Shown piece by piece: positions 37,664 to 48,204 of a stretch of 64,000 bases of DNA. Source of the stretch: Panonychus citri (Eukaryota > Arthropoda > Arachnida > Trombidiformes > Tetranychidae); the NCBI RefSeq assembly GCF_014898815.1, contig NW_026515544.1, positions 620,001 to 684,000 on the forward strand. Reading direction: 5' to 3'. Both the position numbers and the translations under genes were made by a program. The notes beneath the pieces were generated by a model. It did no database searches. It saw nothing but the letters and a program-made list of their open reading frames with translations, and was not told the DNA's origin. Each line of letters starts with the position of its first letter. Position 1 is the stretch's first letter.

Positions 37664-40501
37664 ATGATTGATAATCAAACTCACATTGATTCACTTTTAC
37701 AATCAACTTACACACAGTTGATTAATACTGTTAATCATCACTATGATCAATCAATTGGATCAACTAGTTTATCTCAGTGGTTGTTAATGTCAATTGGACT
37801 GTTGATCAGTTTTAATTGTGTCCAAAAGTTAATTGCTTTCGTTAAATTTCAAAATGAAGTGTCATCATTACCTCATGAACCTTATAATCTAATCACTGGA
37901 CATATTAATAATTTTGGAATCAAATTAACTACATTAACTAATTTGCCAGAAAAGGTAAGAAACAATTAACAATTAAACCTCCTATTAGATCAAGAATGAT
38001 CAGAAACTAATCATTAAACTAAATTAACTAATCAGAAATTTCCTCAGGATATGATTAAATTTTCAACACCTTTTTAAATTTAATTGATTAATTTGGTTGT
38101 TCAATTAACTTTTGCGATTTGTTCATTTGCAATATACGATTAATTGTGACAGTTTTGATTAATCAACGTCTTCCAAATTAATTATTACAGCAATTATGAC
38201 TGAATGTGAACGTTTATTTGCTAAATATCGTTCAACTGGATTAATTTTAGTCAAATTAATGTGGAAACCATTGTTAATTATTGTTAATCACTCCATCGTT
38301 AAGGTAAGTAATCAATACTAATCACATTGTTAAATCATTGTCTTAATTGTTAGGGTTTCCCTCAGCACAAGATAATTAACAACAAATATTTTCGAGCCTT
38401 TAATCATGATTTGTCCTTGATTGGTAAAAAATGGTAAATCTAATCAACTTAATAGTTAATTAATAGATAATCGTGATTGTTATCTATGTAAATTTATCGG
38501 CTAACCGATGATACCTTAATTATTGTAAATTTTAATGATGATGATGATGAGAGGTAAAACTAATTATAACGATCAGTTAAGCTTTAACAATTAGTCTTAT
38601 TAATTTGTGTATTTCAATCAAATCAAGGTTGTCAAAATTTCAATACTGAAGGTCCTTAACAATTAAGAGTACTTAATACACCGGTGCAGCAATCAAGGTT
38701 AATCACAATCAAAAGATTAATCAATTTGATTAACCTGATTAAGAGGGAAGCAAACTTGTTTCTATTTAATAATTAATCAAATCAAACAATAAAATAATCA
38801 GCAAAAATGATTGAAATTTGAATATTTGATCACTAAATTGTAACAATTAACAGGCGATTGCGGCCAAAAATGGTTTAGTTGAACGAGGCGGACAAATATA
38901 TTTACTTAAACCTTGGATTGGCAATTCTGTAACAACCTCATCAGCAATTAACTGGCATTCTAAGAGACGAACAGTTAATTTAGCATTTCATGCTGATTGT
39001 TTACCTGTGTACACCTCGATTGTTGAAAGGCAAACAATTAAATTCATCAAGAAGCTAAATGATGATGAAAATTTAGGAAAACCAATTAATATATCTCGTT
39101 GGGTTCATCTCGCCGGTTTGGGTTATATTGTTGAAATTATTTCGGGACAATTTATTGATTTTCTTAATTCTCAAGGAGGTCAATATTTTGATGATTTAGA
39201 GATAATTCAACAATCAAGGGAACAGCGTTTATGGTTCCCAATTTATTGGTCCGATTTAATTTACTCATTAACACCTTCGGGTTGGCGACATAAATCAGCG
39301 CTATCAAGAGTCCATCAATTTAGTCAATCGTTAGTTGAATCATCTTTACAATCAATGAAACAAGGTAAAGTTAATCAGGGTCCAGGTAAGCCGATTGTTG
39401 AGTTAATTGTTCAAAGCTATTGGGAGAAAGCGCAATCCAGTGGATCAGAAACAATTAATGTACAATCAATTCGGGAGGAACTCGATGGTTTAATTATGGG
39501 CACTTTTGATACAACTCCAAATGCAATTACATTTACATTGTATCTTCTTGGTAAGTTATAACAATTAACTTTTTCTCTTTTCATCTTAATCAATCAATTG
39601 ATTGTGATCAAATTGTCAAAAGTTTTGGAAAACATTAATTGCCAATGATTAAGTGTAAACATTGTGACAATCAACAAAAAACTAATACAATTGTTTAATT
39701 GTAAACATGTTTATTTGTTTATAATGAAATATAATTGATTGAGATTGGTGAGATTACTTGATTAATAAACAAAACAATTAAAGAAATTAAGATTAGATTC
39801 TAATTGTATTATCAATGGTAGGAAATATACATGTATGATTAAGTAAAATTGGTGAGCAATCAACAACAATTAAACGTAAAAATATTAACCAATATAAAAG
39901 TTGCTACTAAATGTTGTAATTAAACAATTTTCTTTACAACAATTAAGGTTTAAACTCATCATACCAGGAACAATTATTTCAACAATTAAGTGAATTAGAT
40001 GTCGATCCAAACACTGGCTTACCAAACACTAACGATATTATGAAAAGCCCTTATTTGGACGGAGTGGTCAAGGAAGCCTTGAGACTTTACCCACCGGTGC
40101 CGTTTGTCCAGCGACAGCTCGACACTGATATAACAATTAACGGTCAACTAATTCCCGCTGGTATGGACTTGACCCTTTGCCTTTACTTTCTTCATCGTGA
40201 TCCTCAACTATTTCCGGAACCGGAATCATTTTATCCTGACCGATGGTTAAACCAACACGCAGACAACAATAACCAACCCTTACCTTTAACCTCTTACCTG
40301 CCCTTTGGCTTTGGCCTGAGGCAGTGTGTCGGCAAAAAACTTGGCCTAATTATCATGAAAATTGCAATCGCTCACATTATAATTAACTTTAAATTAACTT
40401 CATCTCAACCATTAACTTCATCCGATGTTAAATTATCAACAGCAATCATACCCAAGATCCCATTGCTGGTTAAATTGGAAAGACGTAAAGAAATCAATTG
40501 A
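37664..40501 (+). CDS. Cytochrome P450, CYP4-clan-like
   Basis: A haem-thiolate monooxygenase anchored in the endoplasmic reticulum. Four exons: 37664-37954, 38191-38303, 38854-39550, 39948-40501, about 550 residues. Visible marks are an N-terminal membrane anchor (WLLMSIGLLISF), a C-helix-like WHSKRR followed by LAFHADCL as in CYP4 enzymes, the I-helix MGTFDTT, the K-helix EALR, the PDRW meander, and the haem loop PFGFGLRQCVGKKLG, which satisfies FxxGxRxCxG. An ATG at 37664 is used; an upstream TTG in frame is not. Exons 2-4 are in phase, but exon 1 ends in phase 0 while exon 2 needs one extra leading base. Either a micro-exon is missed, a base is wrong, or the gene carries an indel. The catalytic part is otherwise open. 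Likely substrates are lipids or xenobiotics, not determinable here. Confidence 0.85.
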
Positions 40502-41100
40502 TTACAAACAATTAAATTAAAATACATTAAGATTTTATTACTCTATTAATTGTTTCATCATTTTTTTTTACAATATAATATTTTTAATCACATTTTATTT
40601 TACCTTATTGATCATTGAGTAAATTGGGATAAAATTTTTAATTATAATCAACACACAAATTGTGTAAAAAATTAAATTGTAAAATGTATATAAAGTTAAT
40701 ATTAATATAAAGTTTTCACTTCTAGTTAAAATTAATTAATCATGTGTAAAAAAAATAAACAAATGATTAACTGATTATTATAGTTGTTGGAGTTTTGGCT
40801 TTGTGATTTGTTTAAACGATTAAGATTTTTAAATTGTTTCCAATGTTATCGAAACAATTTAAAATGTTATTATTAGAACCAAAGATTTGTCGAAAGGAGA
40901 AGAAACGAAAAATTAACCTGAGAAATTAAAGTTAATTGTTGCAATCAAATTGTATATAAAGTCATTTGCTCAGCTCTCATAATTTGTTGATCAATTAGTT
41001 TTGTTTTTGTGACATTTATGATGATGATTATGATGATTGGGTGGTTGATGATTGATGATTAATGTAAACAATGATAAAACTAAATTGATTTCAAGTTAAT
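40502..41100. other. Convergent 3' flanks, P450 / PPAT
   Basis: AT-rich spacer between two stop codons. It contains 3' untranslated sequence of both genes and no coding exon. Confidence 0.5.
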
Positions 41101-44100
41101 TTAAAAGTCCAACGGAACCGGATATTCACCAGTTAAACATGCGACACAATGTCCGATTGGTTTACATTCATTGGTCATCTTTTGCCGCTCACGGACACCA
41201 TTTTGAACGGACAATTTTAACCCTTCAACTGACAAGTACTTTAATGAAGCTGCACCAAGTGAATTAGCTAATTGTTCAGCATTCAAGTGATTAGCAATCA
41301 ACTCTTCTCGTGTTGGTATATTAATCCCCATGTAACATGGATAGTGAAGGGGAGGTGAGGCTATACGGATGTGGACATCGTCCGCTCCAGCGTCTTTAAG
41401 AAGACGAACCAATTGACCGATTGTTGTTCCTCGAACAATTGAATCATCAATCAATATGATTGATTTACCTGAGAACAGGAAAACGCAATTGGATGGATAA
41501 GGTTAGTAAATTATAAGAGAATTTTTTGTTCTTTTTGGAGAATAAAAAAAAAATATTATCGAACCTTTGAAATTTTCAACCAACGGACCAAACTTTTTGG
41601 CCACACCAAGACGTCGTAATCGAGTCGACGGCTGGATAAATGTCCGTCCAACGTAACGATTTTTACAAAATACTTCAACAAAAGGTACACCAGACTATGG
41701 ATGGAAAGATAAATAACAATTAAATTAATCATCGATTTAGGTCAACAGGAAGTGTGTAAACAATTTTGATTATAAGGGGCAGTTAATTGTTTACAGTTAA
41801 TTATGATTTACCTCGAGAGCAAATCCAAGAGCTGCTGGATTTGATGATTCGGGCACTGGTGAAACGATATAATCTTTTGAAGGGTCAAGTAGAATTGGTG
41901 CTTCTCGAGCGAGTTGACGACCACAATTGACTCGGACTGTGTAGACCATTTGACCTTCGATAATGGAATCGGCTTTGGCAAAGTAAACATATTCAAAGAT
42001 ACAAAAGGCCGGATAATCGTGATTCGCGGGACGAGGGATAATACAAAGTGATTTGGGCTCCTTGTTACGTTCAAGTTTAACGATCTCACCCGGTTCGACA
42101 TCTCGAAATAGGGTTGCACATATCGACGGAAATGAACACGATTCGCTGGAAACAACCCAACCTTCAAAACAATTAACAAATCATAGTAAACAATTAGTGG
42201 TGGTGATTTATTGGAGGAGGAAAACTATTACTTAATACTTAAAGTAAGAGTTATTAATGATTAATCTTTGATCAAAGTTTCATCTTTCGTCTTAATTGCT
42301 CTACCTGTGCAACTAACCTTCGGCTCGTTGGATATCTTTGGACACTCCTCGAGTATTACGATCTGTTGGTGGGATTAACATTCCAAGGGACAAAGGCCGA
42401 TTACCGAATGGATCTCGAAGTGCATATAAACACTCGTTGTACATTACGATCAACGAATAGGATAAAGGTGTTAACGAGACAAAATGTTTCAATCGAGATA
42501 AAATTTCCTCTTCACTTTTTTCAACATCGTTAATGATTGAATTTTTTTTCTTCACTTTGGTTTTCGTTTGATTAACTAAATTGTTTAAATCAGTGGTTGT
42601 TGTTGTTGTTGTCTTTTTGTCAAGGGTATTGGTCATGTAACCGTTATTTTGATTATCTTCATCTTCATCCATGATCACCAATGATTGTTTAAAAGTTTCA
42701 AATTCAGCCGGAGGAGGCATTGAAAGACATTGAGTGATTAACTCGGAATCACTTCCAGTTGATAATCCAACACCTGAAAGATAAATGATTAAGATTAACT
42801 TTAATTAATTGATTTAAGTGGATGAAGTGGGGGAGAAATTGATTCAATTGAAACAAAAGAGTAAGCAGAAAATAATCAATTTAATATATTGATTGTTGAT
42901 TAGATTTCTAATTGTTATTAATAGTAGAATCGCCCTTAGTACCAAATCAGAATACAAAGTGAATCAATAAAATGATTAATTTCCAATGAAACTATTGGTT
43001 AAATTACTTGTTAGAGAAAGTGATAATTATCAAGAGATGATGATGATGATGATGATGAAGGATGATAACAATGGCCTCAGTTGACTTTTAGTAATAAAAT
43101 TATATCAATTTCTTGAGGAGATAGCACTTGAATTGTTGATGAAAAAAAGTTAATCAGTCAATCAAAATCAGTTGAATCTTTAACCAGATTCGGATGGTTA
43201 GATGATTTTTATCATTTAATTATCATGATATTTAATCATATTTAATATCTGTAGCATTTTCTTATCTTATTGTTGTTGGATTTGTTTAATTGATTATTTA
43301 ATTGCAATAGAAATGTAATGACCTAGACCAATGACTGGGAATACCTTTTGATTAACATTTGTAAATTAAACAACAATTAAACAAATATCAACAGAGGAAA
43401 AAGTTGATCAGATTGAAGATGATGATGAAGAGCTGATACAATCTAATTTTCTATCGTACGATTATTATTGATTGATTGTAATGGTAACTAAACTTACAAG
43501 TTGATGATAATCACAAGTAAATTAACCACTTCAAGATTAATCCATTGAAAAATCCGTTGTTAATCTTATGAGTTAATCCACATGTTAATCCATTGGGGAT
43601 TAATTGATCAATGAGAGTTAATTGGTTAATGTAATACAATAGTCAACTTACCGTTTTCCAAGATTGTTTGTCTTAATGGAGTTGAATTGACCAGTTCGCC
43701 GTTATGAGCGACAGCGATGGTCCCATAACTTGTGTGGACCACAAAGGGTTGAGCCAATGAAACCGAATCAGCACCTCCCATGGTTGAATATCGAGTATGT
43801 CCAATTCCCAGGTTACCTTTAAGCGATAACATTATCGGCTCATTGAATATTTGACTCACTAGACCCATTCCACGATGAACGGAAAAAGGTTCACTGGCGT
43901 ATTTACATGTCACTATTCCAGCGGCTTCTTGACCTCTGGGAAAAGGTCAACTCATTAATAAACTTAATCTCATCTCTAAATCAAAATCAAACTACAGGAG
44001 TGATTTCACTTAGTGCAAATGGTTAATTTCTTATAAAAAAAAGGTGAACTAACCCTTTACCTTTTCCGAGCCTAATGACACTGGGGGAGACTATGGCTCT

Positions 44101-44272
44101 AAGTGAAATCACTGTAGTTTTAAATAGATACATACCTGTGCTGGAGACCGATCAATCCCAGGCAAATAATGTGAGCACAATCGAGGTTCGTAGGCCAATC
44201 GCCGTTAGTTATACAACCAAAGATCCCGCACTTTTCAACAAACATCGATCCATCCATATCCTGATCCTCCAT
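41101..44272 (-). CDS. PPAT: Amidophosphoribosyltransferase
   Basis: Catalyses the committed first step of de novo purine synthesis: PRPP plus glutamine gives 5-phosphoribosylamine. Six exons (44272-44136, 43935-43652, 42773-42318, 42161-41812, 41694-41565, 41468-41101) join in phase to 574 residues. A 14-residue propeptide precedes the catalytic Cys15 (KCGIFGC), as in the self-processing class. The glutaminase domain shows IGLQHRGQEAAG (across an exon junction), GIGHTRYST and AHNGELVN. The transferase domain shows the PRPP loop ILIDDSIVRGTT. Late cysteines (GHCVAC, YPCYMG, VNCGR) fit the Fe-S cluster ligands. Residues ~170-222 are an extra low-complexity insertion (acidic, then a Thr run, then a Lys-rich part) absent from the ~517-aa human enzyme. 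The start is the ATG at 44272, not an in-frame GTG upstream. Confidence 0.97.
43036..43059. repeat. (GAT)n microsatellite in PPAT intron 2
   Basis: About eight trinucleotide units in the 878-bp second intron. No coding effect. Confidence 0.8.
43989..44121. repeat. 133-bp element with ~22-bp inverted ends in PPAT intron 1
   Basis: The left arm at 43989-44013 (AAACTACAG ... TGATTTCACTTAG) and the right arm at 44100-44121 are reverse complements, apart from three extra bases (GAG) in the left arm. The interior of about 86 bp is unrelated and non-coding. The element fills most of the 200-bp intron. It could be a miniature inverted-repeat transposable element or a stem that folds in the pre-mRNA. 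No target-site duplication is obvious. Confidence 0.6.
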
Positions 44273-44889
44273 TGTGGTCACTTCGAATTTTTTAGTTCGA
44301 ATTTTCTTTTTTTTGTTCACTTTTAAAATTATTTTCTTTTTCCTCTTCTTCTAAATTTTACTCTTAGATTGACTTTTACTGTTGATTTAAAACTGTTTAG
44401 ATGCCACAAGATGTGCTTTCGATGATAATCAACCAATCTAAGTAGTTTCTCTCACTCTATCAATTATATTTCTCTCTCTCACGCTCACTCACTCTCTCAC
44501 TCACTTCTAATATCTATTTCTTAATCATCCCACCCCACAGTCTCTGTTGGGTGTTGATTAAACTTGTAACCAGTAAACACATCAATCGGTCTATCAGATA
44601 ACAATAAATGAAATTATCTTCTCGTTAAGATTAATAGGAGAGATAGAAAACAGAAAAGGAAAGAGAATTAGAGAGAGAGAGAGAGAAAAGAGATGATAAA
44701 GTGAGTGAGTGAGAAAAAGAGAGAGAGAAAGTGAGTGAGTATTCTTGAAAAGAACCCGAAGATCTACTGTTTATCATTAACAGAATTTCCTTCAATCTCT
44801 AATCAACGTAGAGAATTTTCTTTCCAATTAACCCTAATCTCCAAAATTTTGATCACCTTTAATTGTAATCCAATTAACTCTCACCAAAA
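44273..44889. promoter_or_regulatory. Bidirectional promoter, PPAT / PAICS
   Basis: 617 bp lie between the divergent start codons of two purine-synthesis genes. A CT-rich tract with TCACTCAC units at 44470-44506 faces a GA-rich tract with GTGAGTGA units at 44671-44740, so the region is roughly symmetrical about its centre. GA/CT tracts of this kind serve as GAGA-type elements in arthropod promoters. Co-regulation of the two genes fits their shared pathway and the bidirectional promoter of the vertebrate pair. Confidence 0.7.
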
Positions 44890-47380
44890 ATGGGTAAGTT
44901 TTAATCACTTTAATCAAACACCTTAAGTCTAATTGCTAATCCATAAGGCGATGATATAAACTCACATGTTTACCTGTGTTGTAATTGAATCTTCACTTTC
45001 TATTATTCTATTTCCATATGTTTAAAATTTACTAATTATCTTGTTAATTGTTTACCCTAACATAGAGATCACCAAAAGTCAAATTGACAAATTAATTATC
45101 GCAGGTAAAACCAAAGAGGTTTTCAAGCTAAAAGGTGATAACAATTATGTTTTCGTCTACTCTAAGGATCGGATAACTGCAGGTAAGTCAATTGAGTAGA
45201 TTGTTGCTTCCAAATCTTAACCTTGAATTTGTGTCTACATTTAATTGTATTCTTGTTGATTGAATCAGGTGATGGTGCTAAATCTCATGCGATGGAGGGC
45301 AAAGCTAAATTGTCAACACAAACAAATTGTGCCATCTACGAATTCATGACCGCCGCCGGAATTGAGACTCACTTTGTTTCCAGGGTTGCCGAGGGTTCAC
45401 CCGATTGGGATCGTTCATTTATCGCTAAACAATGTGACATGATCCCAATCGAATGGGTTTGCAGGTAAGTTGATCAACTAATTAACAATTTAAATTTCCA
45501 ACCAATGAACATTTCAACTTACGATTTACTGATTAGGTTATCCTTTTTTAATCCGATTCCTTTGTCGTTAAGTTTAGTTGATCAACTTTGTTTCCCTCAT
45601 CAAATCTGATTACTTGTTTTTTTTTAAAGAGCCAACAATCAATTCTGATTTTTATCATAAACCGATAACCAATCAATATAATCATCATCTTTACGATTAC
45701 AATTTATTATTTGATATTTGTGATGGATAGAACTGGAAAAAACAAAGATTCTGGTTTTGATTAATTGTCTTTATCGATAGATAATCATGAGTTGTTTTTT
45801 TCATTGATTTCTTTGTTTAATATCATTTCTTAAGTGTGTTTAATCATAATCAGTTGATCAGTTAGTAAATTAATTAACTTGAAATGATCAAATTGATTTA
45901 TAACAATTTGTTAGTCTTTGATTCATTTTCCCATTTGTTTATCGCTTTATTTTTGTTGTTGTACTTGTTAAGATAAGTTTCATCGTCTACTTACAGATAT
46001 ATGATCAGATTTGATTGATTAATTGATTAACTAATATAACAATTAGAATAGATTTTTATTAGATAATTATGCCTCCTCAGTGGCTAATGATTAGCAAACT
46101 AATTGATCACTCAATTGGCTTACACCATTATGTATAATAGTTGAGAGATCTAGTTACAGAATTTGAGAGATTTAATTTCTCCTAAATTGTTGGGTTAAAA
46201 TTAGCAATTAAGTTACATGAATCTCTATGGATTGTTAATATGATACAGTAATTAATTCAATTGTTGCTCCGTTGATTTGTAGACGAGTGGCCACTGGTTC
46301 GTACCTTAAGCGCCATCCTAATGTCAAGGAAGGATATCGATTCGCTCCACCTAAACTCGAAACTTTTTTCAAAGGTACAGGTCATTTTGTTTCGATTGAT
46401 TATATTGATTATTGATCGATGAGAGTCAATTCTTTTTCTTTGTATCAATAGATGATGAGAATCACGATCCTTTCTGGTCCCTTGAGACATTGATCGAAGC
46501 TGGTTTGGTCTGTGGTGGCCTTAAAATCGGTAAAATTGAAGTTGAAGAGATGCTTCGAGTAACTCAAACAGTATTCGAAGTTATCGAGAGAGTTTGGTCA
46601 ACATTAAATCATTCGCTTATCGATTTGAAGATCGAATTTGGTGTTATTGAAGAAGCAGGTAAAAAGAAGATTGTTGTTGGCGATGTAATCGATAATGATT
46701 CATGGAGACTTTGGCCTGATGGAGATAAACGATTAATGCTCGATAAGCAAGTTTATCGAAATATGGACAATTCAACAATCGACGAGGACGCAATTAAAGC
46801 GGTTAAAGCGAAATTTGTCACTGTAGCTGAGCGAACTCAGGCCTTATTTGGTTCAATGATTCCTAAACCTCGTGAAAAGGGTTTACCTTCACCTCCACCG
46901 GAAGTTGGAATCATTTTAGGATCAATGAGTGACATGGAACACGCAACCAAGATCAAGAAAACTTTGTCCTCGAAATATGGAATCAATGATGTTGAAATTC
47001 ACGTTTGTTCAGCTCATAAATCAACTGAAGCAACTTTAGCCGTTGTCGCAAGTCTCATGCAATGGCCAACATGTCAAGTCATTATCGCTTGCGCTGGAAG
47101 GAGCAATGGCTTAGGTCCAGTATCTTCGGGTAACACGACGGTTCCCGTGATCAATTGTCCACCAATATCAGATTCGGCTACTCTTTCAAATGACCTTTGG
47201 TCTTCAATGCGATTACCTTCAGGTGTTGGATGTTCCACAATTTTGGGACCAGAAAACGCTGCGTTAGCTGCTGCCCATATCATCGCTAATCTAAGTCCAT
47301 TCACTTGGGCTCGAATTCGAGCTCAACAAACTTACACAATCGTCAAGATGCTCCACGATGATGCTTCAATTGTTGCTTGA
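44890..47380 (+). CDS. PAICS: Bifunctional AIR carboxylase / SAICAR synthetase
   Basis: Carries out two consecutive later steps of IMP synthesis: AIR carboxylation and ligation of aspartate to give SAICAR. Five exons (44890-44893, 45066-45182, 45269-45464, 46283-46374, 46452-47380) join in phase to 445 residues. The first coding exon is just ATG G. The N-terminal SAICAR synthetase shows IIAGKTKEVFKL, the conserved EWVCRRVATGSYLKR and FGVIEEAGKKKIVVGDVIDNDSWRLWP (as shorter contiguous blocks). The C-terminal class II PurE-type carboxylase starts near residue 282 with VGIILGSMSDMEHA, then SAHKS, ACAGRSNGLGPV and the octamer-forming tail. The order is that of the animal fusion enzyme. The gene is head to head with PPAT. 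Confidence 0.97.
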
Positions 47381-48204
47381 AATCATTTCTTATCAGCAAA
47401 GAAAAATACATTCTAATAACAAATTGTACGGGAAAAGGTTCTATCTAATATAAAAAAATAGTATTTTTACTTAACAACAATTAAATGGTTCCAATTAAAG
47501 ACGAAATGTCCAAGATTTTAATCATTGGAGTTTTTTTGTTCTAATTTTTTCACCTTTCGCCACATTTCATGTTATCTTTTGAACATGGAAAACTCATGAA
47601 TCAGAACATCTACTATCAATGGAGTTAATATTGATAATCAATTTGCTTTCTCCACAATTGAATTAAGTGATCAATTGATTTAAATGTTTTCTGGTAGATG
47701 GAATCACAACCGAGCCATCTATCGGCCGGAAAGTTAACCTGAGAGATACAAAGATCGGAATTTTTGAAAAGTATCGATTAATCGGATCAGTCGGACAGAG
47801 TCGAAAATGAATTGAACTTTTCGATTGTAATTAGAAGGACATGGAGAAAGATTGAAATGAAAGACTGAGAAAGAAAGAAACAATAATGAGTGAAAAGATT
47901 AAAAGAAAATAAAAAAAAAGGAAAAGAGAAAAATAAATAGAAAAATAAATAGAAAATAATCTTAATTAATCGTATATCGAAAAGATCGATTCAAGTTTAA
48001 ATCGAACATAAAGTCAATCGGTATTATCGATTTTTAATCGAACTTCATCTCTTCAATTGGAGAAGAGAGAAAGAGAAAAAAAATCTTTGTTTAATTTAAT
48101 TTGTTTTAAATTATTATTTAAAACTATTATTGTTATTATCATCATCAACCTCATAATCATCAACATCATAGTCATTACAATCATCAATCAACAACATCAG
48201 CAAC
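47381..48204. other. Intergenic region and CSDE1 leader
   Basis: PAICS 3' flank, then an AT- and purine-rich stretch (about 47850-48100) and ATC/CAA-rich sequence just before the CSDE1 start. That last part probably forms its 5' untranslated region. No coding exon is visible. Confidence 0.5.

Noticed and set aside
43036..43059. Trinucleotide arrays as possible CRISPR or satellite
   Set aside because: They are simple microsatellites with no repeat-spacer architecture, in a eukaryotic intron.
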